This document shows positions 49,791 through 58,472 of a stretch of 64,000 nt of DNA, piece after piece. Within the stretch, counting starts at the first letter, position 1. Every line of letters begins with the position of its first letter. Origin of the DNA: Rahnella inusitata_A (GTDB lineage Bacteria > Pseudomonadota > Gammaproteobacteria > Enterobacterales > Enterobacteriaceae); assembly GCF_965118895.1 (NCBI RefSeq), contig NZ_CBCPJJ010000018.1, positions 94,160 to 158,159 on the forward strand, in the 5' to 3' direction. The notes beneath the pieces are model-generated. The model had not been told where the DNA came from. It searched no databases and saw only the letters and a list, made by a program, of their open reading frames with translations. The position numbers were made by a program, and so were the translations under genes.

Positions 49791-52088
49791 TTACTTCAGC
49801 AGGAAACTGGTTTGCTTAACGTTCTGCGAATCCAGACCGATGAACACGTTGAATTTGCCAGGATCAGACGCCCATTTCAGCTGCTCGTTGTAGTAACGCA
49901 AATCCGGTTCATTGACAGTAAACGTCACGACTTTTTCCTCACCCGGTTGCAGTTCAACCTTTTCAAAGTTCTTCAGCTGTTTCACCGGACGGCTGATGGA
50001 CGCGGTGACATCCTGCAAATACAGCTGCACGATGGTCGCTCCGCTGCGTTTACCGGTGTTTTTCACCGTCACGCTGGCGGTCAGCGGATGTTTGGCATCC
50101 ATGGTGGTGGCCGACAGACTTACGTCAGAGACGCTGAAGTCGGTGTAACTCAGGCCATAACCAAACGGGAACAGCGGACCATTGGTGATATCGAAATAAC
50201 GGGTAGTGTATTTATCCGGATGCTGTGGATTAAACGGACGGCCGGTATTAAGGAAGCTGTAGTACAGCGGGATCTGGCCGACTTCGCGCGGGAAGGTCAT
50301 GGGCAGTTTGCCTGACGGGTTGTAATCGCCAAACAATACGTCGGCAATCGCATGGCCGCCTTCTGTACCGCTGAACCAGGTTTCCAGCATCGCGTCAGAA
50401 ATTTCGTTTTCCCACGTCAGGGTCAGCGGACGGCCATTCATCAGAACGATTACCAGCGGTTTGCCGGTCGCTTTCAGCGCTTTCAGCAGGTCACGCTGAC
50501 TTTGCGGAATGTTCAGTTCAGAACGGCTGGACGCTTCGTGCGCCATGCCTTGCGCTTCACCAACGACGGCGACGACAACGTCTGATTTCTCGGCCGTTTT
50601 CACCGCTTCGTCAATCATATCCTGCGGTTTACGCGTGTCGTTGATGACCTGTTTGTCGTAAGAGTTGAGGAAATCTACCATCGCCTGATCGTCAGTGACG
50701 TTCGCGCCGCGTGCATACAGCACGTTGCCTTTGTCACCGAGCACATCTTTCATGCCTTGCAGGACGGTCACGGCCTGCGCGGCTTTACCCGCCGCCGACC
50801 AGCTACCCATTACATCACGTTTGCTGTCAGCCAGCGGGCCGATCACCGCGATGGTGCCTGATTTCTGCAACGGCAGGGTCTGATTGCTGTTTTTCAGCAG
50901 TACCAGCGAGGTCCGTGCCACTTCACGTGCTTCTGTGCGATGCAGACGGCTTTCGGCATTGGTATCCGCCGGATCGCTGGAGGCCGGGCCTAAATGACGG
51001 TACTCATCGACAAACAGGCCCATGTCCCATTTGGCAGCGAGCACGTCACGCACGGCACGGTCGATGTCATTCTGGCTGACCAGCCCGTCGGCGAGTAATC
51101 CTTTCAGATACTTACCGTACATATTGTCGGCCATATCCATATCGACACCGGCTTTCAGCGCCATCGCTGCTGCCTGACGATCGTCTTCTGCCACGCCGTG
51201 TTTGACCAGGCCGCCAATCGCGCCGTGATCGCTGACGGTCAGCCCTTTGAATTGCCAGTCGTCGCGCAGAATGTCTTTGAGCAGCCAGGTATTGGAAGTT
51301 GCCGGCACGCCGTTGACGCTGTTAAGCGCAATCATCACGCCGCCCGCGCCCGCATCCACTGCGGCTTTGTACGGTGGCATATAGTCGTTGAACATGCGGG
51401 TCAGGCTCATGTCCACGGTGTTGTATTCGCGGCCGCCTTCGACAGCGCCATACAGCGCGTAGTGTTTGACGTTGGCCATCACGGCGTCTGGCCCTGACGG
51501 GTCTGTACCCTGATAGCCGGTGACCATCTCATGTGCCAGGCGCGACGTCAGATAGGTGTCTTCACCGAAGCCTTCGGAAACACGACCCCAGCGCGGGTCA
51601 CGGGTGACATCCACCATCGGCGAGAAGGTCATATTCAGACCATCGGCGGCGGTCTCTTTGGCAGAAATTCGGGCGCTGGTGGCGACGGCGCTCATATCCC
51701 AGCTGGCGGCAAGGCCGAGGCTAATCGGAAAAATCGTGCGCTGGCCGTGAACGACATCATAGGCATAAAAAGGGGGGATCTTCAGGCGGCTGTTTTTCAC
51801 TTCATCCTGAAGTCGACGGATATCGGGTTTGGTGACGGTGTTAAACACGCCACCGACTTTGCCCGCGCGGATATCTGCCATGATGGCTTCTTTCGGATAA
51901 TCCGTTCCGACGGTCACCAGATTCAACTGCCCAATTTTTTCATCGAGGGTCATTTTTTTCATCAGATCGGCAATGAACGCATTGCGTTCTTTGACCTGAT
52001 TTTGGGGGATACCCGCCGTTTCAACCGCCAGTGTAGAAGCAGAGCTTACCAGTAACACAAACGCGCCAAGCATGTGATGCGTATTCAT
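49791..52088 (-). CDS. bglX: Periplasmic beta-glucosidase BglX
   Basis: BglX is a GH3 beta-glucosidase of the periplasm. The 765-residue product (same as E. coli) has a Sec signal peptide (MLGAFVLLVSSASTLAVET), the GH3 barrel with the nucleophile Asp in LTVSDHGAI, the second alpha/beta domain and a C-terminal fibronectin-III-like domain (VTVKNTGKRSGATIVQLYLQD). AAGGAA six bases before the ATG at 52088 decides the start; 11 upstream in-frame codons would spoil the signal peptide. Confidence 0.96.
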   Translation of the reverse strand: MNTHHMLGAFVLLVSSASTLAVETAGIPQNQVKERNAFIADLMKKMTLDEKIGQLNLVTVGTDYPKEAIMADIRAGKVGGVFNTVTKPDIRRLQDEVKNSRLKIPPFYAYDVVHGQRTIFPISLGLAASWDMSAVATSARISAKETAADGLNMTFSPMVDVTRDPRWGRVSEGFGEDTYLTSRLAHEMVTGYQGTDPSGPDAVMANVKHYALYGAVEGGREYNTVDMSLTRMFNDYMPPYKAAVDAGAGGVMIALNSVNGVPATSNTWLLKDILRDDWQFKGLTVSDHGAIGGLVKHGVAEDDRQAAAMALKAGVDMDMADNMYGKYLKGLLADGLVSQNDIDRAVRDVLAAKWDMGLFVDEYRHLGPASSDPADTNAESRLHRTEAREVARTSLVLLKNSNQTLPLQKSGTIAVIGPLADSKRDVMGSWSAAGKAAQAVTVLQGMKDVLGDKGNVLYARGANVTDDQAMVDFLNSYDKQVINDTRKPQDMIDEAVKTAEKSDVVVAVVGEAQGMAHEASSRSELNIPQSQRDLLKALKATGKPLVIVLMNGRPLTLTWENEISDAMLETWFSGTEGGHAIADVLFGDYNPSGKLPMTFPREVGQIPLYYSFLNTGRPFNPQHPDKYTTRYFDITNGPLFPFGYGLSYTDFSVSDVSLSATTMDAKHPLTASVTVKNTGKRSGATIVQLYLQDVTASISRPVKQLKNFEKVELQPGEEKVVTFTVNEPDLRYYNEQLKWASDPGKFNVFIGLDSQNVKQTSFLLK

Positions 52089-52405
52089 CGGAATTCCTTC
52101 AGCCATAAACAGGGATGCCAAAACATTGAAAATTCAGCAGCCTGAAGCAAACAAATCAATGATCATTCTAAGAAAAGTATAGTGTGAGAATCTAATACGA
52201 CCGTTCAACTATTAGCAATGAATAGTTTTATCAGTCTGCACATTATCTTTAACCCGTGGAGACAGATCGCAATTTACAGGTAATCGGGCAGATGGCTACA
52301 AAAAGAGGTTCGATATACCGCGCAATTTGAAACAATTAGGATTAGGTGACGGATTGTCATCAGATTGAGCAACTAAATAGCGTGTGAGGAATATTTTTTG
52401 CAGGA
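52089..52405. other. Intergenic region upstream of bglX
   Basis: About 320 bases with no gene that I can support. TATACT on the minus strand (complement of 52176-52181) is a possible bglX -10, but its best -35 (TTGAAC) is 21 bases away. The rest is AT-rich without clear repeats. Confidence 0.4.
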
Positions 52406-52409
52406 TAAA

Positions 52410-52436
52410 CCGGGCAGAAAGCGATGTTCTGCCCGG
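52410..52436 (-). terminator. Terminator of the yjcB-like gene
   Basis: CCGGGCAGAA (52410-52419) pairs with TTCTGCCCGG (52427-52436), ten base pairs. On the minus strand it is followed by TTTATCC, 40 bases after the small gene. Confidence 0.65.
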
Positions 52437-52475
52437 CAAGAAAGCGGGTAAAAACGGGATTAATCGAAAATGGGA

Positions 52476-52760
52476 TTAATAGTAGAAAGGCATATCCGTC
52501 GGTGTTTTGCTCATCACGTCGAAGAACACATCTTTGGTCATTGACCAGAATTGCGCGATGGCGGCGGCGTTGTAGGTCATGCCCATCAGGCTCATGACAA
52601 AGAAACAGGTCACGGTCAGGCCGAGACCACTACAAACGAAAGCCATCGTATTGCGGCTCGACTGGCGGCAAACGATATTGAGCTGGCTGGTGCAGAACAT
52701 CAGAAAAGCGCTCAGTAATTCCCAGCGCATCATGACGATGCCAGCGGTTAATGTACCCAT
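52476..52760 (-). CDS. yjcB: YjcB-family small membrane protein
   Basis: The 94-residue product has two or three hydrophobic segments (LSAFLMFCTSQLNIV, SGLGLTVTCFFVMSLMGMT) and matches the YjcB family in length and pattern (start MGTLTAGIVMMRWELLSA, compare E. coli MATLTTGVVLLRWQLLSA). Function unknown. AAGGA precedes the ATG. A perfect CRP site is 111 bases upstream. Confidence 0.8.
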   Translation of the reverse strand: MGTLTAGIVMMRWELLSAFLMFCTSQLNIVCRQSSRNTMAFVCSGLGLTVTCFFVMSLMGMTYNAAAIAQFWSMTKDVFFDVMSKTPTDMPFYY

Positions 52761-52870
52761 AGATAAAATCCTTACTCACTACAGCCGGTTGCGCGACGCC
52801 AACATCAGCCGTAACGGCTGCAAAAACAGGAGGGCAATGGGCTTATTGAGGTATTAATTAAGTTGAATAG

Positions 52871-52886
52871 TGTGACTTGGGTCACA
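52871..52886 (-). promoter_or_regulatory. Consensus CRP site upstream of yjcB
   Basis: TGTGACTTGGGTCACA matches the CRP consensus at all ten conserved positions. It is in the gap between malT (which ends at 53012) and yjcB, so yjcB is the only gene it can activate nearby. Confidence 0.75.
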
Positions 52887-53011
52887 TTATATCATCGGAT
52901 TTTATTTATGAGCAGAGGGAATGAGCAGAAATTGTTCGCTAATACGTTTTATGTATAACGCACCGCCAATTCATGGCCATGCGTTATCAAAAAACTGCAT
53001 TTACGAAAGGA

Positions 53012-55738
53012 TTACGCGCCGTAGCCCATGACCTGCAACAGATGCTGGGCCTGCTGGACCGCTTCCTGCCGGTGCGCAACGCCAAGTTTTTGATACAAAT
53101 TACGGATATGCGTTTTGATGGTGGTTGAGGCGACGTCCAGCTCACCGGCTATCTGATCGTTGCTATAGCCGGAATAAATCAGGCCGAGCACCTGCCACTC
53201 GCGCTGGGTCAGCGGGCTGGTGCGGATAAGTTCCGGCACCTGCGGATGCGTCAGCAGTTTATTCACAAAACCTTCGTCGAAATGCGCAAACTTGTGGCGG
53301 TGATGCTGGTTAATTTCGCGCAAAATCTGCTGCGCGCGACGCTGTTCCAATTCTGGCAACAGATTGAGCTGAATCAGCTGACGCAGCTGTTGCGCCATCA
53401 TTTCACCCTCGATGACGAAATGGCTGACAAAGCCGGTGCGGTTCGCCAGCCCCAGTGCTTCAATCAGCACGCGTTGCGCATCGTTCTTACGGCCTGTGTG
53501 CCAGTAAAGCAGATTGCTCAGCAGCAGATTGCGGTTCAGATCGCTGGTCAGGCGCAGCTGGCGTGCGTTCTGATTGAGCTCGTCGAGCACCACTTCGGCT
53601 TCGTCAAATTTCTCCAGCAGAATCTGCATGCGGGCAATATTGCGCCACTGTCCTTGCTGGAAATGGTTGTCCGCCATGTCCGGTTTTCGCGCCTGTTGCA
53701 GCCACTGGCGGGCGGCGGCTTTATCACCAATCATCTGCCAGTAAATCACGCGAGGTTTGTCGGTATTAGTCAGCCAGTCGATATGATACTGGCCAGTTTT
53801 CAGCAGGGTTTCACAGCGCTGTAAATGGTGATGGGCATTATCGAGCTGACCGCGCGCCAGCGAGCATTTCGCCAGCATCGCCAGGCACTGCAATTGCTGC
53901 TGCGGCTGGAAATTGGTCAGCACGTCGAGGCCTTTCCGCGCGGCGTCTTCGGCATCGTCAAGGCGTGACCACGACCACAGCAGCTGTGAGCGCAGACGCA
54001 GCAGGAATTCATGCATCGGTAACTGTTCAAGATGCTGCTCGCGCACCAGTTCGAACGCGCGATCCTGCATCTCGTAGGCGGCCTGCAAAAAACCTTGTGC
54101 AATCAGGATTTCGCTCTGTTGCAGCAACGCCCATAAGGCATAGTGATAGGCTTCGTAGCGCCGTGCGATCTGTTCCGTTTGCTGCATCAGCGGCAGCGCA
54201 CGGGTTAAATCGCCTTTGCAGTGCTGAATTTCGCCGGTCACCGAGGTGGCGACGATGCGGCTGTAATAGCTTTCATACGGCAGGAAACGCAGGGCGTCAG
54301 CGGCCAGTTTTTCCGCTTCATCCTGACGACCATCATTGATCGCTACCTGCGCACGCAGGGCATCAAATTCGGCGGTCATATCCTGTTCCATCACGATATT
54401 GCGCTGCTGCATCTCGCTTTCAGCGCGCACCAGCAGGGCTTCGACTTCGGCATAGCGATGCTGACTCTGTGCCAGCCATGCCTGCAACAGTACCAGTTTA
54501 GGATTCTGTATCAGGCGTTCGTACGGCAGCGCGTTCAGACACTCTTCCAGCAACGCCAGCTCGCTTTGATTAAACAGCGCCCAGGCGTGCTGCAACAGAA
54601 TATCGCGCAATAAATCAATATCTTCTGCGCCCAGTGCGTGATGAATCGCCTCCGCCGGGAAGCCCAGTGCCAGCCAGCCTTCAGCGGCGGCGCGGTGAAT
54701 TTCCGGCAGTTGTGCTGCCAGTTCCCACTGGCAACGCTGGCGCAGGAAAGTCGCGAATAACGGGTGGAAGTTAAACCACTCGCCGGTGTCATCCATTCTG
54801 TGGATGAACAATCCCTGACGCTCTAATTCTTCAAGACGTTGCTGACCGTTTTCGCCGCCAGTCAGGCGCACGATCAGCGCATCATTCATCGAACGCAGTA
54901 ATGAACAGCGCAGCAGAAAATCACGGGTCGGGGCATCCACGCGATCCAGTACTTCATCCACCAGATATTCCGACAGATGGCTGGCATTGAGCCCGGCGAG
55001 TTTACGCGCCGATTGCTGAGTAGATTGCTGTGTCGAGGTGGCGGACTGGCGCGCTGAGAGCGCGATCAGCTGCAGTGCGGTGGCCCATCCGGCGACGTCG
55101 TCACACAAACGGCTGCTGTCGGCATGATCGATCGGGTCTTTCAGACGGTTGTCGAAAAACTGCTGCGTTTCTGGGTGGGTAAAGGCCAGGTGCGAGGCAT
55201 TGAGCTCGAGCAACTGATCGCGCACGCGGAGATTGGCGATGCCCAGCGGCGGCAGGGTGCGTGAGAGCACCACCAGCGAAATATTTTCCGGCTGATGACG
55301 CAGGAAAAAACGCATGCCTTCATGGATGGCATCGTTAGAAATCAGATGGTAGTCGTCAATCACCAGCAACAGCGGGCGGTGCCAGTCGGAAAGCTCAACA
55401 AACAGTTGCCCGAACAGCGCGGACAAACTGGCGTACTGATGCTTCTGGCTCAGCCCCTCACTTTTTACGCAGTGGCCGCCGCAGGCCTGCTGTACGGCAG
55501 CAATCAGATAGCTGGCAAAACGCTCCGGCTGGTTGTCGCTTTCATCAAGAGAATACCAGCCCAGATCGCTTTTCCCCGCCGCCCAGTGCGCCACCAGCGT
55601 CGTCTTGCCGTAGCCCGCCGGACTGGCGACCAGCGTAAGACGGTAATTAGGCGCAGTCGCGAGCTTCGTCAGCAAACGATCGCGAACTACTGTGTTTTGC
55701 TGCCGCACCGGGCGGCTGAGTTTTGACGGGATCAGCAT
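53012..55738 (-). CDS. malT: Maltose regulon transcriptional activator MalT
   Basis: MalT is a STAND-class ATPase activated by maltotriose and ATP; it turns on maltose genes. The 908-residue product (901 in E. coli) has the N-terminal P-loop SPAGYGKTTLV (residues 39-49), Walker B LLLVIDDYHL, winged helix and TPR-like repeats, and a C-terminal LuxR-type helix-turn-helix (LTQREWQVLGLIYSGYSNDQIAGELDVASTT, about 840-870). A Gln/Ser-rich insert (TSTQQSTQQSARK) near residue 240 explains the extra length. It is divergent from malPQ. Confidence 0.97.
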   Translation of the reverse strand: MLIPSKLSRPVRQQNTVVRDRLLTKLATAPNYRLTLVASPAGYGKTTLVAHWAAGKSDLGWYSLDESDNQPERFASYLIAAVQQACGGHCVKSEGLSQKHQYASLSALFGQLFVELSDWHRPLLLVIDDYHLISNDAIHEGMRFFLRHQPENISLVVLSRTLPPLGIANLRVRDQLLELNASHLAFTHPETQQFFDNRLKDPIDHADSSRLCDDVAGWATALQLIALSARQSATSTQQSTQQSARKLAGLNASHLSEYLVDEVLDRVDAPTRDFLLRCSLLRSMNDALIVRLTGGENGQQRLEELERQGLFIHRMDDTGEWFNFHPLFATFLRQRCQWELAAQLPEIHRAAAEGWLALGFPAEAIHHALGAEDIDLLRDILLQHAWALFNQSELALLEECLNALPYERLIQNPKLVLLQAWLAQSQHRYAEVEALLVRAESEMQQRNIVMEQDMTAEFDALRAQVAINDGRQDEAEKLAADALRFLPYESYYSRIVATSVTGEIQHCKGDLTRALPLMQQTEQIARRYEAYHYALWALLQQSEILIAQGFLQAAYEMQDRAFELVREQHLEQLPMHEFLLRLRSQLLWSWSRLDDAEDAARKGLDVLTNFQPQQQLQCLAMLAKCSLARGQLDNAHHHLQRCETLLKTGQYHIDWLTNTDKPRVIYWQMIGDKAAARQWLQQARKPDMADNHFQQGQWRNIARMQILLEKFDEAEVVLDELNQNARQLRLTSDLNRNLLLSNLLYWHTGRKNDAQRVLIEALGLANRTGFVSHFVIEGEMMAQQLRQLIQLNLLPELEQRRAQQILREINQHHRHKFAHFDEGFVNKLLTHPQVPELIRTSPLTQREWQVLGLIYSGYSNDQIAGELDVASTTIKTHIRNLYQKLGVAHRQEAVQQAQHLLQVMGYGA

Positions 55739-55924
55739 TTTATTCGATTCTTTTGACGGTAAGCAGAGGGCGGTTTAATTATTTCACAGCGCGTAATTAA
55801 TCACTTTTTCTAAAGTCCTCCTTTGAAACATTGATTGCAAGAATGTTACGTTTTTACATGCCGTTAAGTTGCTCTGTATCACAAATTTCAATCAGAGTTT
55901 TCGTACGTCTACCCTGAGAGCCCG

Positions 55925-55979
55925 TCTCCTCCGGCTACGCCCCGTTTCTCCTCCCTGTCTAATCTTTGGCGGGATGATG
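55925..55979 (+). promoter_or_regulatory. MalT boxes of the malPQ promoter
   Basis: Three partial matches to the MalT box GGGGAKGAGG occur about 22 bases apart: two on the minus strand (55925-55934, 55947-55956, cores GGAGGAGA) and one on the plus strand (CGGGATGATG, 55970-55979). Each matches seven or eight of ten positions. A TATCACA (55877-55883) could be one arm of a CRP site for malT. Confidence 0.5.
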
Positions 55980-56060
55980 CTGCTCACAGACACAAGCGTC
56001 AGCATAGTGATTATCAATATTGTACTTCCCTACAAATTCCCGAATATAAAGAGGCATGTG

Positions 56061-58463
56061 ATGCAGGTGACTTTGAATAAGACACAATTTTTGGCCGCAC
56101 TAAAACGCCAGTGGCAGGGATTTGGTTTGCAGCAGGCACAGGACATGACGCCACATCAGTGGTGGCAGGCGACCAGTGCCGCACTCTCAGAACAGCTGAG
56201 CGCGCAGCCTGCGCCGGTGGCGGAGAAAGCGCCACAGCGCCACGTTAACTATATTTCGATGGAGTTTCTGATTGGCCGGCTGACCGCCAATAACCTGATC
56301 AATCTCGGCTGGTATGACACCGTGCAGCAGGCGCTTAAAGAGCAGGGCGTAGCGCTGGCGGATGTGCTGGAGCAGGAAACCGACCCGGCACTGGGCAACG
56401 GCGGTCTTGGGCGCCTGGCAGCCTGTTTCCTTGATTCGATGGCGACCGTCGGACAACCGGCGACCGGTTATGGTCTGAATTATCAGTACGGCCTGTTCCG
56501 TCAGTCGTTCAGCGAAGGCAAGCAGCAGGAAGCGCCGGACAACTGGCATCGCGAAAGCTATCCGTGGTTCAGCCACAACAGCTCGCTGTCGGTCGACGTG
56601 GCGTTTGGCGGCAAGCTGACGAAGAACGATGCGGGCGCGGAACACTGGCAGCCAGCGTTCACCCTGCGTGGCGAAGCCTGGGATCTGCCGGTGGTCGGTT
56701 ATAAAAATGGCGTCACTCAGCCGCTGCGTTTATGGCAGGCGACCGACGTGCATCCGTTTGATCTGACGTTATTTAACGACGGTGAATTCCTCAAGGCCGA
56801 GCAGAAAGGCATTGATGCCGCGAAGCTCACGAAAGTGCTCTATCCGAACGACAATCATGAGGCCGGAAAACGCCTGCGCCTGATGCAGCAGTATTTCCAG
56901 TGCGCCTGTTCGGTCGCGGATATTCTGCGCCGCCACCATTTCCTTGGCCGCAAAATTCAGGATCTGCCGAAGTTCGAAGTGATCCAGCTCAACGATACCC
57001 ATCCGACCATCGCCATCCCGGAGCTGCTGCGCATTCTGATCGACGAGCATCAGCTCGACTGGGACGCCGCGTGGGCGATCACCAGCCAGACTTTCGCTTA
57101 CACCAACCACACGCTGATGCCGGAAGCGCTGGAGTGCTGGGATGAAAAGCTGGTTCGCAGCCTGTTGCCGCGCCACTTCTCACTGATCAAAGCGATCAAC
57201 GCCCGCTTCAAAAAAGTGGTCGAAAAACAGTGGCCGGGCGACAAAGCGGTGTGGGAAAAACTTTCCGTCCATCAGAACAAACAGGTGCGTATGGCGAACC
57301 TGTGCGTGGTCAGCGGCTTTGCGGTGAACGGCGTCGCGGCGCTGCACTCCGAGCTGGTGGTCAAAGATCTGTTCCCGGAATATCACCTGCTGTGGCCAAA
57401 CAAATTCCATAACGTCACCAACGGCATCACGCCGCGCCGCTGGCTGAAACAGTGCAATCCGGCGTTGTCATCGCTTATCGACGAGACGCTGAAAACTGAA
57501 TGGGTGAACGATCTTGATGCGCTGAAAGGGCTGGAAAGCTACGCCGACGATAAGAAATTCTGTCAGCGTTATCAGGCGATTAAGCGCGAGAACAAAATCA
57601 AACTGGCGGACTATGTTCAGCACACAATGGGCCTGACGCTGAATCCGGATGCGATTTTCGATGTGCAGATCAAACGCCTGCACGAATACAAACGTCAGCA
57701 TCTGAATCTGCTGCATATTCTGTCGCTTTACAGTCAGTTGCGCGATAACCCGGAAATGGACATGGTGCCGCGTGTGTTCCTGTTCGGCGCGAAAGCGGCA
57801 CCCGGCTATTATCTGGCGAAAAATATTATCTATGCCATCAATCAGGTCGCTGAAAAAGTAAATAACGATCCGCTGGTGCGCGATCGCCTGAAAGTGGTGT
57901 TTATTCCGGATTACCGCGTGTCAGTGGCTGAACTGATGATCCCGGCAGCGGATGTTTCCGAGCAAATTTCCACCGCCGGTAAAGAGGCGTCCGGCACCGG
58001 CAACATGAAGCTGGCGCTTAACGGCGCGCTGACCGTCGGCACGCTCGACGGCGCGAACGTCGAGATCGCCGAACAGGTCGGCGAGGACAATATCTTTATC
58101 TTTGGCAATACCGTCGATCAGGTCAAAGCGTTGCTGGCTAAAGGCTACGATCCGCTCAAACTGCGTAAGAAAGACAAGCATCTGGATAAGATCCTCAAAG
58201 AGCTGGAAAGCGGCTTCTTCAGTCATGGCGACAAGCAGGCATTCAGCCTGATGTTGGACAGTTTGCTGGATGGCGGCGATCCTTATCTGGTGCTGGCGGA
58301 CTTCGCGGATTACTGCGCCGCACAGCAGAAAATCGATGCCCTGTATCGCGATCAGCAGGAGTGGACGCGTAAAACCATTCTCAACACTGCCCGCGTCGGG
58401 ATGTTCAGTTCCGACCGTTCGATCCGTGATTATCAGCAGCGGATCTGGCAGGCGAAACGTTAA
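56061..58463 (+). CDS. malP: Maltodextrin phosphorylase MalP
   Basis: MalP phosphorolyses maltodextrins to glucose 1-phosphate. The 800-residue product is a PLP-dependent GT35 phosphorylase with the PLP lysine region EASGTGNMKLALNGALTVGT and HVNYISMEFLIGR near the start. The ATG at 56061, six bases after GAGG, is chosen over a longer frame that runs into the promoter. It is followed nine bases later by malQ. Confidence 0.97.
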   Translation: MQVTLNKTQFLAALKRQWQGFGLQQAQDMTPHQWWQATSAALSEQLSAQPAPVAEKAPQRHVNYISMEFLIGRLTANNLINLGWYDTVQQALKEQGVALADVLEQETDPALGNGGLGRLAACFLDSMATVGQPATGYGLNYQYGLFRQSFSEGKQQEAPDNWHRESYPWFSHNSSLSVDVAFGGKLTKNDAGAEHWQPAFTLRGEAWDLPVVGYKNGVTQPLRLWQATDVHPFDLTLFNDGEFLKAEQKGIDAAKLTKVLYPNDNHEAGKRLRLMQQYFQCACSVADILRRHHFLGRKIQDLPKFEVIQLNDTHPTIAIPELLRILIDEHQLDWDAAWAITSQTFAYTNHTLMPEALECWDEKLVRSLLPRHFSLIKAINARFKKVVEKQWPGDKAVWEKLSVHQNKQVRMANLCVVSGFAVNGVAALHSELVVKDLFPEYHLLWPNKFHNVTNGITPRRWLKQCNPALSSLIDETLKTEWVNDLDALKGLESYADDKKFCQRYQAIKRENKIKLADYVQHTMGLTLNPDAIFDVQIKRLHEYKRQHLNLLHILSLYSQLRDNPEMDMVPRVFLFGAKAAPGYYLAKNIIYAINQVAEKVNNDPLVRDRLKVVFIPDYRVSVAELMIPAADVSEQISTAGKEASGTGNMKLALNGALTVGTLDGANVEIAEQVGEDNIFIFGNTVDQVKALLAKGYDPLKLRKKDKHLDKILKELESGFFSHGDKQAFSLMLDSLLDGGDPYLVLADFADYCAAQQKIDALYRDQQEWTRKTILNTARVGMFSSDRSIRDYQQRIWQAKR

Positions 58464-58472
58464 GGAGCCCCC

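Noticed and set aside
55869..56060. A 64-codon upstream extension of malP
   Set aside because: It covers the MalT boxes and promoter; the ATG at 56061 has a ribosome-binding site and the family N-terminus.
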